DNA of 64,000 bases, from positions 372,001 to 436,000 of the forward strand of contig NZ_WVEM01000001.1 in the NCBI RefSeq assembly GCF_009847015.1. The letters run 5' to 3'. The position numbers were made by a program, and so were the translations under genes. The notes below the pieces were generated by a model that had not been told where the DNA came from, did not search any database, and saw nothing but the letters and a program-made list of their open reading frames with translations. Origin of the DNA: Sunxiuqinia indica (GTDB lineage: Bacteria > Bacteroidota > Bacteroidia > Bacteroidales > Prolixibacteraceae). This document shows, piece after piece, positions 1 to 8,771 of the stretch. Numbering within the stretch: the first letter of the stretch is position 1; every line of letters begins with the position of its first letter.

Positions 1-73
1 AAAACTATTGTATAACATTTTTTGGCTGATTTTTGTTTTTTTATATGGCCAAGAAGAATAAAAATTCTAATTT

Positions 74-87
74 CGTGTGCGAACACG
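74..87. repeat. short inverted repeat upstream of uxaE
   Basis: The sequence CGTGTGCGAACACG has 5-base arms (CGTGT and ACACG) around a 4-base centre. It lies about 60 bases before the uxaE start, in the leader of the hexuronate operon. It could be a regulator site or a small hairpin. It does not match the TGCAATCGATTGCA palindrome found before kdgK, so I cannot assign it to the same regulator. Confidence 0.3.
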
Positions 88-148
88 GGGTGGAAGCATG
101 TTTGTCATGTTTTGGTGAGATTGATTGATAACTAAATAAATATATACC

Positions 149-1396
149 ATGGAATTAAGTAAGTACAGTTTTGGAGTGGGTGATCGTTTTTCCCACCAAG
201 GAGAAGCTCAGTTAAGAGCAATTGTTAAAGCTAATCAGGCTGGTGTTAATGTTAGTCCGGTATGGAATAAATCCAATCGGGAGCACAGTAATGTGAAGAC
301 CAAGCCAGACGATGTGCGCACCGAAGCTGATGCAGCGGTGAAAGCATTAGGGTATGAATTACCTTATTATGTCGACGCTGATCATATTAACTTAACCACT
401 GTAGCTCCATTCGTTAAAGGTGCTGACTTTTTTACTCTTGATGTGGCTGCTTATATTGGCAACGAAAGCTCAAAAGAGTCAGTTGATGCTTTTTTGTCTT
501 CGTGTGAAAAGTATAAAGGAGCGCTGAAGATTCCGGGTATCAAAGATGACATTCAGGTAGATGATAGTTTGCTGGCAAAGGTTGTTGAGAACTTTTTGGC
601 CGCAACTGAAGAAGCGGCAGCTATTTATAAATATTTAGTTGAAAAGAAAGGACAGGGAAATTTCATTGCTGAGGTGTCGATGGATGAAGTTGAAAATCCA
701 CAAACTCCGGTTGAGTTATTCTTTATTCTGAAAATGTTGGCTGATAAAGGTGTGCCTGTTCAAACAATTGCGCCGAAATTTACCGGTCGCTTCAACAAAG
801 GAGTCGACTATGTTGGCGATTTAGACCAGTTTGCCAAAGAGTTTGAAGAAGACTTAATGGTGATTGCATATGCAGTTAAGGAATTCGGACTTCCTTCAGA
901 TCTTAAGTTGAGTGTGCACTCAGGTAGCGATAAGTTTTCAATTTATCCGATTATGGCCGACATTATCAAGAAGCATGATAAAGGCCTACACATAAAAACA
1001 GCAGGAACAACTTGGTTAGAAGAAGTTATTGGGTTAGCCCTGTCTGGTGGAGAGGCATTGGAGGCTGCGAAAGAAGTTTATGCGACAGCACTTGGACGTA
1101 AAGAGGAATTGTGCGCGCCCTACGCTGATGTGATTGATATTAAAGACAATGAGTTGCCAACGGTTGATGAAGTAAATGGTTGGGATAGCGAAAAATTTGC
1201 CAATACGTTACGTCATATTCCCGGACATGCCGATTACAATCCTAATTTCCGTCAGTTGATTCATGTCGGATATAAAGTGGCAGCAGAAATGGGAGAGCGT
1301 TACTACACTTTATTGGAAAATAATGCGGAGGTAATTGGAAACTGCGTAGAAGAAAATATTTTTGATCGTCATTTAAAACGATTATTCAATTTGTAA
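149..1396 (+). CDS. uxaE: tagaturonate epimerase UxaE
   Basis: This 415-residue cytoplasmic protein has no signal peptide and resembles the UxaE family, first characterised in Thermotoga, which epimerises D-tagaturonate to D-fructuronate. That reaction links galacturonate breakdown to the glucuronate branch and replaces tagaturonate reductase and altronate dehydratase. The assignment rests on overall similarity and on context: the next genes are uxaC, kdgK, kdgA and a hexuronate transporter, and no uxaA or uxaB is present in the window. The remaining enzymes, fructuronate reductase and mannonate dehydratase, would have to be encoded elsewhere, possibly upstream of base 1. The ATG at 149 is the only sensible start. 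It is preceded by an A/T-rich leader without a Shine-Dalgarno sequence, as is usual in Bacteroidota. uxaC follows after 29 bases. Confidence 0.85.
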   Translation: MELSKYSFGVGDRFSHQGEAQLRAIVKANQAGVNVSPVWNKSNREHSNVKTKPDDVRTEADAAVKALGYELPYYVDADHINLTTVAPFVKGADFFTLDVAAYIGNESSKESVDAFLSSCEKYKGALKIPGIKDDIQVDDSLLAKVVENFLAATEEAAAIYKYLVEKKGQGNFIAEVSMDEVENPQTPVELFFILKMLADKGVPVQTIAPKFTGRFNKGVDYVGDLDQFAKEFEEDLMVIAYAVKEFGLPSDLKLSVHSGSDKFSIYPIMADIIKKHDKGLHIKTAGTTWLEEVIGLALSGGEALEAAKEVYATALGRKEELCAPYADVIDIKDNELPTVDEVNGWDSEKFANTLRHIPGHADYNPNFRQLIHVGYKVAAEMGERYYTLLENNAEVIGNCVEENIFDRHLKRLFNL

Positions 1397-1425
1397 ATTC
1401 ATAGAAAATAAAAAACCGAGTATTG

Positions 1426-2826
1426 ATGAAGAAGTTTATGGATGAGAACTTTCTGTTGCAAACAGAAACAGCTCAGAAACTGTATCACGAACATGCGGCA
1501 AAAATGCCGATTTTTGACTATCACTGTCACATTTCGCCCAAAGAAATCGCCGAAGATAAAACATTTGATAACATAACTCAGATCTGGTTGTATGGCGATC
1601 ATTATAAGTGGCGCGCTATGCGAACGAATGGTGTTGACGAACGCTATTGTACCGGAGATGCCAGCGACTGGGAGAAATTTGAAAAATGGGCAGAGACGGT
1701 GCCTCACACCTTGAGAAATCCTTTGTACCACTGGACTCATTTAGAGTTGAAGAAGTTTTTTGGAATAGACAAGGTTCTTAGTCCTGACACCGCTAAGGAG
1801 ATTTGGGATGAGTGTAATGCCAAATTAACGTCTGGTAGTTACTCCTGCCGCGATATTATCCGTATGGCGAATGTCGACACAATTTGCACAACTGATGATC
1901 CTGTTGATAATCTGGAGCATCACCGTGCTATTAAAGAAAGTGGATTCGAAGTAAAAGTATTACCAGCTTGGCGTCCTGATAAAGCGATGATGGTTGAAGA
2001 TAAAGATTTCTTTAACGATTACGTCGACCAGTTAGCTGAAGCTGCAAATGTGGAGATTGATAGTTTCGATGCTTTTATGGTTGCCCTGGATAAGCGTCAT
2101 CAATTTTTTCATGATAACGGTTGTCGATTGTCAGACCACGGCTTGGATACTGCTTTTGCAGAAGATTATTCAGAGGCTGAGATTAATGCAATTTTTGATA
2201 AAATTCGTTCACTGAAAAATTTGTCGGCGACTGAAATCCTGAAGTTTAAATCGTGCATGTTATACGAATTTGGAATCATGGATAATTCGCGCGGATGGAC
2301 CCAGCAATTCCATATAGGAGCGCAACGTAACAACAATACACGCTTGTTTAACAAGCTAGGGCCAGATACAGGATTCGACTCGATAGGTGATGTTCCGGTA
2401 GCTGCTCCGTTGGCTAAATTATTGAATCGCTTAGATTTGGAAGACAAACTAAGCAAAACAATTCTATACAATCTGAATCCTCGCGATAATGAACTGTATG
2501 CCACAATGATTGGAAACTTCCAGGATGGATCGGTTCCGGGAAAAATGCAATATGGCTCAGGATGGTGGTTTTTGGATCAGAAAGATGGTATGGAAAAACA
2601 AATGAATGCGCTATCTAATCTTGGACTATTGAGCCGCTTCGTTGGAATGTTAACAGATTCACGTAGTTTCTTGTCGTATACACGTCACGAATATTTCCGC
2701 CGAACACTGTGTAACCTACTTGGTAACGACGTTGAGAATGGTGAAATTCCAGCGAATATGGAGCTATTGGGTGAGATGGTTGAGAATATTTGTTACAACA
2801 ATGCAAAAAGCTATTTTAATTTTTAG
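1426..2826 (+). CDS. uxaC: glucuronate/galacturonate isomerase UxaC
   Basis: The 466-residue protein is full length for uronate isomerase, an amidohydrolase-superfamily enzyme that converts D-glucuronate to D-fructuronate and D-galacturonate to D-tagaturonate. Visible family motifs are the metal-binding HxH in DYHCHISPKE (His33 and His35), the TTDDP segment near residue 165 and the GWTQQFHIGAQRNNNTR stretch near residue 290. I use the ATG at 1426, because the frame opens three bases earlier with a TTG. The gene lies 29 bases after uxaE and belongs to the same operon. The product of its galacturonate reaction is the substrate of UxaE, so the two neighbours catalyse consecutive steps. Confidence 0.95.
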   Translation: MKKFMDENFLLQTETAQKLYHEHAAKMPIFDYHCHISPKEIAEDKTFDNITQIWLYGDHYKWRAMRTNGVDERYCTGDASDWEKFEKWAETVPHTLRNPLYHWTHLELKKFFGIDKVLSPDTAKEIWDECNAKLTSGSYSCRDIIRMANVDTICTTDDPVDNLEHHRAIKESGFEVKVLPAWRPDKAMMVEDKDFFNDYVDQLAEAANVEIDSFDAFMVALDKRHQFFHDNGCRLSDHGLDTAFAEDYSEAEINAIFDKIRSLKNLSATEILKFKSCMLYEFGIMDNSRGWTQQFHIGAQRNNNTRLFNKLGPDTGFDSIGDVPVAAPLAKLLNRLDLEDKLSKTILYNLNPRDNELYATMIGNFQDGSVPGKMQYGSGWWFLDQKDGMEKQMNALSNLGLLSRFVGMLTDSRSFLSYTRHEYFRRTLCNLLGNDVENGEIPANMELLGEMVENICYNNAKSYFNF

Positions 2827-2866
2827 TGAAATTCATACATTTCGGAACAAGAAAGATACTATTTGT

Positions 2867-2898
2867 ATTGATTCTTTTCGAAATGTGTTTTATTTTTG
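2867..2898 (+). promoter_or_regulatory. internal Bacteroidota-type promoter before kdgK
   Basis: An ATTG at 2867-2870 is followed after 20 bases by TATTTTTG (2891-2898), which fits the Bacteroidota -33/-7 pattern (TTTG, 19-21 bases, TAnnTTTG). Transcription would start near 2905 and give a leader of about 30 bases before the kdgK ATG at 2936. This would let kdgK, kdgA and exuT be transcribed without uxaE and uxaC. Confidence 0.6.
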
Positions 2899-2910
2899 CA
2901 ATCGATTGCA
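2897..2910. promoter_or_regulatory. LacI-type operator palindrome overlapping the kdgK promoter
   Basis: TGCAATCGATTGCA is a perfect 14-base palindrome with a central CG, the usual form of LacI-family operators. It overlaps the end of the -7 element and the expected start site, so a bound repressor should block the internal promoter. No LacI-family gene is in the window. A hexuronate- or KDG-responsive regulator encoded elsewhere is an inference. Confidence 0.6.
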
Positions 2911-2935
2911 CACAGAAATTAAAGTTAATTAAAAG

Positions 2936-3973
2936 ATGAATAAAAAAGTTGTAACGTTTGGAGAGATCATGTTGCGCTTAGCAACTCCAGGGTATTTAAG
3001 ATTTAATCAGGCTGACAGTCTGAACGCCACTTTTGGTGGTGGAGAAGCTAATGTAGCCGTTTCGTTGGCCAACTACGGTATTCCTGTAGATTTTGTAACA
3101 CGTCTTCCTAAAAATGACATAGCCCGCGCCTGTAAAATGGATTTGAGAGGATATGGAGTAGGAGTAGACAAGATTATTGAAGGTGGAGACCGTGTAGGTA
3201 TTTATTTCCTTGAAACCGGTGCGGTAAGCCGAGGTAGTAAAGTCGTTTATGACCGCGCCCATTCTGCGATTTCTGAAATTAAGCCAGGAATGATTGATTG
3301 GGATGAAGTATTTGAAGGAGCAGGCTGGTTTCACTGGACTGGTATTACTCCTGCAATCTCACAAGGTGCAGCCGATGCTTGTTTGGAAGCAATTCAAAAA
3401 GCAAATGAAAAGGGGATCACGGTATCCTGTGATTTGAACTACCGCAAAAACTTGTGGAAATATGGTAAATCATGTGGCGAAGTAATGCCAGCGTTGGTTG
3501 CCGGAACCGATGTGGTTTTAGGTAACGAAGAAGATGCTGCTATGGCTTTGGACATCCATCCTGAAGGAGTGGATGTAACGGGTGGTCATGTTGAAGGAGC
3601 TGCTTATGAATCGGTTTCGAAACAAATTATGGCTAAATTCCCTCGCTGTAAAAAGGTAATTACAACTTTGCGTGGTTCAATCAATGCTAATCACAACAGC
3701 TGGGCCGGTGTCCTTTGGGATGGCAAGAAGCTATTCGAATCTCGTCAGTACCAGATTACTCACATTGTTGATCGTGTTGGTGGTGGTGATTCTTTTATGG
3801 GCGGTTTAATCTACGGATTATTAACCTATCCGGACGACGATCAGAAGGCACTGGAATTTGCAGTAGCTGCTTCTTGTTTGAAGCACACGATTTACGGCGA
3901 TTACAACCAGGCTACTCTGGAAGAAGTAGAGAAATTAATGGGTGGTGATGCGTCAGGACGTGTTGCTCGATAA
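2936..3973 (+). CDS. kdgK: 2-keto-3-deoxygluconate kinase KdgK
   Basis: This 345-residue PfkB/ribokinase-family kinase phosphorylates 2-keto-3-deoxygluconate to KDPG with ATP. The N-terminal substrate lid contains the glycine-rich ATFGGGEANVAVSLANYG segment (residues 31-48). The C-terminal PfkB signature is DRVGGGDSFMGGLIYG (279-294), with the GGGD anion hole and catalytic Asp285. It is slightly longer than many PfkB kinases. It sits between uxaC and kdgA, as expected for the step feeding KDPG aldolase. A separate promoter and operator lie in the 109-base gap before it. Confidence 0.9.
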   Translation: MNKKVVTFGEIMLRLATPGYLRFNQADSLNATFGGGEANVAVSLANYGIPVDFVTRLPKNDIARACKMDLRGYGVGVDKIIEGGDRVGIYFLETGAVSRGSKVVYDRAHSAISEIKPGMIDWDEVFEGAGWFHWTGITPAISQGAADACLEAIQKANEKGITVSCDLNYRKNLWKYGKSCGEVMPALVAGTDVVLGNEEDAAMALDIHPEGVDVTGGHVEGAAYESVSKQIMAKFPRCKKVITTLRGSINANHNSWAGVLWDGKKLFESRQYQITHIVDRVGGGDSFMGGLIYGLLTYPDDDQKALEFAVAASCLKHTIYGDYNQATLEEVEKLMGGDASGRVAR

Positions 3974-4000
3974 ATTATTAAATAGTTGATAATGAATGAT

Positions 4001-4044
4001 GGGGTTCAGAAGTTATTATACTTCTGGATTCCATAATTCTTTTT
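4001..4044 (+). terminator. hairpin with T-rich tail between kdgK and kdgA
   Basis: Bases 4001-4013 pair with 4020-4032 to form a 13-bp stem that includes three G-T wobbles, with a six-base loop. A TTCTTTTT run follows at 4037-4044. This looks like a leaky terminator or an mRNA-stabilising hairpin within the operon. It could lower expression of kdgA and exuT relative to kdgK. I see no anti-terminator structure. Confidence 0.5.
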
Positions 4045-4061
4045 AATACAGAGATAAAAAA

Positions 4062-4730
4062 ATGGCTAGATTTTCGAGAATACAAGTAGCGCAAGTGATG
4101 AAAGAAACGGGTATTGTCCCAGTATTTTATCACGCTGATGTTGAATTGTGTAAACAAGTTATTAAAGCGTGTTACGATGGTGGAATTCGGGTATTCGAAT
4201 TTACAAACCGTGGTGATTTTGCTGCTGAGGTTTTTGGTGAATTAACAAAATGGTCGGCTAAAGAATGCCCTGATATGATCATGGGAGTTGGTTCAATTAT
4301 CGATGAGGCAACTACCGCATTATATATTTCTATTGGTGCAAACTTTATTGTTTCTCCGTTGATTGACGAAGGAATGGCGAAAGTTTGTAACAAACGTAAA
4401 ATTGCCTGGAGTCCAGGTTGTGGATCAGTAACTGAAATTGGTCGAGCACACGAGCTCGGTTGCGAAGTCGTAAAAATATTCCCTGGTTCTTCGGTTGGCG
4501 GACCTGACTTTGTAAAAGGAGTAATGGGACCAATGCCATATGCAAGCATCATGCCTACTGGAGGGGTTTCTCCGGATGAAGAAAACCTGACTAGCTGGTT
4601 CAAAGCTGGTGTGCATTGTGTAGGAATGGGATCACAGTTATTTCCTAAAGATGTGCTGGCAAAAAAAGATTTTTCCTATATTTCGACGAAATGTAAAGAA
4701 GCTCTTAGTATCGTGGAAAAATTACGCTAA
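4062..4730 (+). CDS. kdgA: KDPG aldolase (2-dehydro-3-deoxyphosphogluconate aldolase)
   Basis: The 222-residue protein belongs to the KDPG/KHG aldolase family, class I TIM-barrel enzymes that split KDPG into pyruvate and glyceraldehyde 3-phosphate. The general acid/base Glu46 is in RVFEFTNR and the Schiff-base lysine is Lys138 in EVVKIFPGSSVGG. A phosphate-binding PTGG loop follows near residue 166. This is the last catabolic step of the hexuronate pathway encoded in the operon. It is similar to Bacteroidota homologues annotated as bifunctional 4-hydroxy-2-oxoglutarate/KDPG aldolase, so secondary activity on 4-hydroxy-2-oxoglutarate is possible. Confidence 0.92.
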   Translation: MARFSRIQVAQVMKETGIVPVFYHADVELCKQVIKACYDGGIRVFEFTNRGDFAAEVFGELTKWSAKECPDMIMGVGSIIDEATTALYISIGANFIVSPLIDEGMAKVCNKRKIAWSPGCGSVTEIGRAHELGCEVVKIFPGSSVGGPDFVKGVMGPMPYASIMPTGGVSPDEENLTSWFKAGVHCVGMGSQLFPKDVLAKKDFSYISTKCKEALSIVEKLR

Positions 4731-4774
4731 GTTGGCTGGAAATTAATTAAACCAATAAATAAAAGTTTTTTATT

Positions 4775-6325
4775 ATGTCGTTAAATCAAGTTACAGAGAA
4801 AGTGTCCAAATACCGGTGGACAATTGTGGCTATGTTGTTTATGGCAACTACTGTAAACTACTTAGACCGCCAGGTACTATCGCTAACCTGGAAAGATTTT
4901 ATTGCTCCGGAGTTCCACTGGACAGACAATGATTATGGAACAATCACTGCATGGTTCTCTGCATTCTATGCTATTGGCCTTTTGTTTGCAGGTCGATTTG
5001 TCGATTGGTTAGATACCAAAAAAGGATATATGTGGGCCATCGGCGTTTGGTCGGTTGGAGCTGTTTTACACGCATTTTGTGGTATTGCTACCTCCGGAAT
5101 AGTTTCTGGCCATTGGTTGGTAGGCTTTGGAGAAGCGCGTGAACACATTGAACAATTTATTAATACAACTGGTGATATTGCGAGAGTATTAAATGTGAGT
5201 GTTGTACTCTTTATTTTCGCTCGTTTAGTATTGGCAATCGGAGAGGCAGGTAACTTCCCTGCAGCGATTAAGACAACTGCTGAATATTTCCCCAAAAAGG
5301 ACCGTGCTTATGCGACATCTATTTTTAACGCTGGAGCAACAGTCGGTGCGTTAGCTGCGCCTGTTACGATCCCATTATTGGCGAAACATTTTGGATGGGA
5401 AGCTGCTTTCATTGTGATTGGTGGTCTCGGTTTTATTTGGATGGGATGGTGGCAGTTTGGTTATGCTAAGCCGGATAAGCATCCTAAAGTGAATAAAGCT
5501 GAGTTGAATTATATTAACCTGGATGATGATGATCCGGATGCAGGAAAAACAGATGAAGAGATTGCTGCTAAAGGTAAGAAGATGAGCATGATTAAACTGT
5601 TGAAATACAGACAAACATGGGCTTTTGCTTTTGGTAAATTCATGACTGATGGTGTGTGGTGGTTCTATTTGTTTTGGACTCCGGCATACTTGAGCTCGGT
5701 ATATGGAATGGAAACCTCTGATACGGCAGCACAATTAGCACTGTTTGTTCTATATGCAATTACACTATTTTCAATTATTGGTGGTTGGTTACCCACTTAT
5801 TTTGTCGAAAACAAAGGAATGCATCCTTACGCAGGCCGAATGAAAGCAATGTTGATTTTTGCCTTTTTCCCATTGTTAGCTGTATTTGCGCAGCCGTTGG
5901 GACACTTAACATACTGGTTCCCGGTTATTATTATTGGTATAGCAGGTGCTGCACACCAAGCGTGGTCTGCAAATATCTTTACCACCGTGAGTGATATGTT
6001 TCCTAAGGCCGCAGTAGCAACAGTTACTGGTATTGGAGGGTTAGCTGGTGGTTTAGGATCAGTATTAATCAATAAAGGTTCGGGTTTATTATTCGACTTT
6101 TCGAGAGGATCAACTATGGTGCTCGATCTGGAAGTACCAATGACCAGAGATTTATTTGAGAGTGGTTCTCAATTTGTCAGAGAACCAATGAACTTCCTCG
6201 GATATGTGGGTATTGAAGCTGGTTATTTTATTATTTTCGGAATATGTGCTATTGCTTACCTCATTGGCTGGGTCGTAATGAAATCTTTGGTACCAAAATA
6301 CAAACCTATTACAGATTTGGATTAG
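4775..6325 (+). CDS. exuT: ExuT-type MFS hexuronate transporter
   Basis: This 516-residue membrane protein shows the 12-helix pattern of the major facilitator superfamily, anion:cation symporter type. The N-terminal signature TTVNYLDRQVLSLTWKDF is typical of ExuT and related sugar-acid carriers. Compared with E. coli ExuT it carries an extra segment around residues 110-150 (after the third helix) and a long charged cytoplasmic loop around 235-270, both of which I recall from Bacteroidota homologues. As the last gene of the uxaE-uxaC-kdgK-kdgA operon it most likely imports galacturonate or glucuronate with protons. The start at 4775 gives a normal hydrophilic N-terminus before helix 1. Confidence 0.85.
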   Translation: MSLNQVTEKVSKYRWTIVAMLFMATTVNYLDRQVLSLTWKDFIAPEFHWTDNDYGTITAWFSAFYAIGLLFAGRFVDWLDTKKGYMWAIGVWSVGAVLHAFCGIATSGIVSGHWLVGFGEAREHIEQFINTTGDIARVLNVSVVLFIFARLVLAIGEAGNFPAAIKTTAEYFPKKDRAYATSIFNAGATVGALAAPVTIPLLAKHFGWEAAFIVIGGLGFIWMGWWQFGYAKPDKHPKVNKAELNYINLDDDDPDAGKTDEEIAAKGKKMSMIKLLKYRQTWAFAFGKFMTDGVWWFYLFWTPAYLSSVYGMETSDTAAQLALFVLYAITLFSIIGGWLPTYFVENKGMHPYAGRMKAMLIFAFFPLLAVFAQPLGHLTYWFPVIIIGIAGAAHQAWSANIFTTVSDMFPKAAVATVTGIGGLAGGLGSVLINKGSGLLFDFSRGSTMVLDLEVPMTRDLFESGSQFVREPMNFLGYVGIEAGYFIIFGICAIAYLIGWVVMKSLVPKYKPITDLD

Positions 6326-6386
6326 TTCTAAATTTATAAAATTTTGAAAGGTTCTTAATAAAAGCTTGCAAAGTTTATAAGAATAG

Positions 6387-6421
6387 AAAGAGAGTGGCTA
6401 CTTGTAGTTGCTCTCTTTTTG
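6387..6421 (+). terminator. rho-independent terminator of the hexuronate operon
   Basis: AAAGAGAG (6387-6394) pairs with CTCTCTTT (6411-6418). The inner part, TGGCTA against TAGTTG, extends the stem with wobble pairs around a CTTG loop, and a T-run follows. It lies 60 bases after the transporter stop. It also rules out a start at 6394 for the next gene. Confidence 0.75.
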
Positions 6422-6482
6422 TTTTGTGCTTGTCCGTCGCCGAAATAGGGTTGCAAAAAAAAGTTATCAAGAGGATTTCTGT

Positions 6483-6490
6483 TACCTTTG
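6483..6490 (+). promoter_or_regulatory. -7 element TACCTTTG before the nitronate monooxygenase gene
   Basis: TACCTTTG fits the Bacteroidota TAnnTTTG -7 consensus and lies 54 bases before the ATG at 6544. A TTGC at 6451 is further upstream than the usual 19-21-base spacing, so the -33 element is weak or unidentified. The position supports the downstream start. Confidence 0.5.
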
Positions 6491-6543
6491 CACCTTCAAA
6501 AAACAAGTCGTTGGTTTACGATATATTGAAGGTAGAGTTAGGT

Positions 6544-7500
6544 ATGCGAAATAGAATTACAGAACTGTTCGGGATAAAATATCCTGTTATATCTGGTGGA
6601 ATGGTTTGGTGCAGTGGATGGAAACTGGCAGCGGCTGTCAGTAATAACGGTGGACTTGGATTGATTGGTTCCGGTTCAATGCACCCAGAAGCATTATTAG
6701 AACACATTCAGAAGATCAAAAAAGCCACCAATAAGCCTTTCGGGGTAAATGTTCCTCTGTTATATCCGCAGGTCGATGAGATTATCAGAATCATTGTTGC
6801 GGAGAAAGTACCTATCGTTTTCACCTCGGCAGGAAGTCCAAAAAAATGGACCGGATTTTTGAAGGAACAAGGCATAATTGTAGCTCACGTTATCGCCAGT
6901 TCGTACTTCGCAAAAAAGTGCGAAGAGGCCGGTGTTGATGCTGTTGTAGCCGAAGGATTTGAAGCTGGCGGACATAATGGTCGCGAGGAAACAACCACCA
7001 TGACTCTAATCCCGTCGGTGCGAAAAGCAACTTCACTACCCGTAATGGCCGCCGGAGGTATTGGCAGTGGTAAAGCGATGTTAGCAGCGATGGCACTTGG
7101 AGCAGATGGAGTTCAGGTTGGAAGTCGGTTCGCCCTGACTCAGGAGTCGTCGGCTCACGATAACTTTAAAAAGTTAGTTGCCGAACTGGGCGAAGGGGCG
7201 ACAAAACTATCGCTTAAAAAACTGGCGCCTGTTCGACTGATCAAAAATGAGTTTTTCAAGCAGGTTGCTGAAGCCGAGTTGCGAGGTGCCGATGCCAGCG
7301 AGCTTAAGACTTTACTTGGCAAAGGACGTGCAAAACGGGGAATGTTTGAAGGCGACCTGGAGCAAGGTGAGCTCGAAATAGGGCAGGTTGTAGCACAATT
7401 TGAAGATATTCCATCGGCCGCAGATGTGATGACCCGCTTGATTGCCGAATATGAACAAGTACGAAAAGAACTTGTTGAAGGTGCGAGCTTCAATTTTTAA
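6544..7500 (+). CDS. nitronate monooxygenase / FabK-like FMN enzyme
   Basis: This 318-residue TIM-barrel flavoprotein belongs to the nitronate monooxygenase (2-nitropropane dioxygenase)/enoyl-ACP reductase II family. Visible features are the N-terminal KYPVISGGMVW substrate/FMN segment, the central EGFEAGGHNGREE motif with the catalytic-position histidine, and the FMN phosphate-binding stretch PVMAAGGIGSGKAML followed by GADGVQVGSRF. The frame is open from 6394, but that region contains the previous operon's terminator and this gene's -7 element, so I use the ATG at 6544. Its physiological role, nitronate detoxification or fatty-acid enoyl reduction, cannot be decided from sequence. It is followed by the M16 peptidase pair after 32 bases. 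Confidence 0.8.
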   Translation: MRNRITELFGIKYPVISGGMVWCSGWKLAAAVSNNGGLGLIGSGSMHPEALLEHIQKIKKATNKPFGVNVPLLYPQVDEIIRIIVAEKVPIVFTSAGSPKKWTGFLKEQGIIVAHVIASSYFAKKCEEAGVDAVVAEGFEAGGHNGREETTTMTLIPSVRKATSLPVMAAGGIGSGKAMLAAMALGADGVQVGSRFALTQESSAHDNFKKLVAELGEGATKLSLKKLAPVRLIKNEFFKQVAEAELRGADASELKTLLGKGRAKRGMFEGDLEQGELEIGQVVAQFEDIPSAADVMTRLIAEYEQVRKELVEGASFNF

Positions 7501-7532
7501 AAATCAATTCAAAAAAATACGAGTTAATTTAT

Positions 7533-8771
7533 ATGGTAAAATTTTACCGCGAACAGCTTGAAAATGGGCTGCAGTTAATTATTTATCCAGATTACTCAAC
7601 ACCAATGGTTGCGCTGGATGTGTGTTATCATGTTGGAGCTAAAAATGAATCTCCGGAACGAACGGGATTTGCTCACTTGTTTGAGCACCTCATGTTTGGT
7701 GGCACTAAAAATATTCCGAATTACGACGATGCTTTGCAGCAAGCAGGAGGCGAGAATAATGCCTATACAACGAATGATTTGACGAATTACTATTTGACAG
7801 TCCCTAAAGAAAATTTAGAGATTGGCTTTTGGTTGGAATCAGACCGCATGTTGGAACTGGATTTTTCTCAGGAAAAGCTTGATATTCAGAAAAACGTGGT
7901 GATCGAAGAGTTTAAGCAACGCAATCTCAATCAACCGTATGGTGATGTTTGGCCATTACTACGCGAATTGGCTTACAAAGTTCATCCTTATCAGTGGCAA
8001 ACCATCGGAAAAGATATTAGCCACATTGAAGATGCCAGTCTGCAAGAAGTTGAAGATTTCTTCTATCGCTTTTATGCGCCCGATAATGCCGCTTTGATTT
8101 TAAGTGGAAATGTGGATCGTGAGGAATGTCTGCATTTGGCGAACAAGTGGTTTGGCTCAATTCCGAGCCGAAATGTAAAAAAGGCGGCCATTCCATTGGA
8201 GCCGGAACAAGCAAATTTCCGGGAAATGACTGTTGAACGAGACGTGCCGGACACTGCTTTGTATATGGCCTTTCATATGGCTGGCAGGACTCAGCGCGAA
8301 TATTATATTTGCGATTTGATCTCAGATGTGCTGTCCAACGGAAACAGCTCGCGCATGTATCAGCGATTAATCAAAGAGCAAAAATTATTTATTGAACTTG
8401 ATGCTTATCTTTCTGGAGATCACGATCCGGGCTTGTTCATTGTTTCTGGTAAGTTAGCTAAAGGCGTTACGATTGAGCAAGCGAAAAAAGCAGTTTGGAC
8501 CGAATTGGAAAATATGCAACAAGAGTTGGTGCCAACTATTGAGCTTGAAAAAGTGAAAAATAAGTTGGAGGCCAATTTAGTTTATTCCCAGATGAATTAC
8601 CTGCATATGGCTCAGGAACTGGCAAATTTTGAAAACATTGATCGGGCTGAACGAATTAACGAGCAAATTGATATTTATCGTTCGGTGGCCAGTGCCGACT
8701 TGATGATAACTGCCCAGAAGATCTTTTCAGAATCCAATTGCTCACAACTCAATTATCTAGCAAAAAAATGA
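7533..8771 (+). CDS. M16 zinc peptidase, catalytic subunit
   Basis: The 412-residue protein has the inverted zinc motif of pitrilysin/processing-peptidase (M16B) enzymes: HLFEH at residues 48-52, with the distal zinc ligand in VIEEFKQR (Glu125 or Glu126). It lacks the C-terminal Arg/Tyr substrate-positioning segment (GYTYG) that complete active sites need. The adjacent gene supplies it. No signal peptide is evident, so it may act in the cytoplasm or leave by another route. Its stop overlaps the ATG of the next gene (ATGA), suggesting coupled translation of a heterodimer. Confidence 0.88.
   Translation: MVKFYREQLENGLQLIIYPDYSTPMVALDVCYHVGAKNESPERTGFAHLFEHLMFGGTKNIPNYDDALQQAGGENNAYTTNDLTNYYLTVPKENLEIGFWLESDRMLELDFSQEKLDIQKNVVIEEFKQRNLNQPYGDVWPLLRELAYKVHPYQWQTIGKDISHIEDASLQEVEDFFYRFYAPDNAALILSGNVDREECLHLANKWFGSIPSRNVKKAAIPLEPEQANFREMTVERDVPDTALYMAFHMAGRTQREYYICDLISDVLSNGNSSRMYQRLIKEQKLFIELDAYLSGDHDPGLFIVSGKLAKGVTIEQAKKAVWTELENMQQELVPTIELEKVKNKLEANLVYSQMNYLHMAQELANFENIDRAERINEQIDIYRSVASADLMITAQKIFSESNCSQLNYLAKK

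Noticed and set aside
1399-1740. 113-residue minus-strand frame
   Set aside because: It is antisense to the strongly supported uxaC gene and has no domain.
6394-6543. N-terminal extension of the nitronate monooxygenase gene
   Set aside because: The segment contains the previous operon's terminator stem and the gene's own -7 element, and the added residues look non-native.
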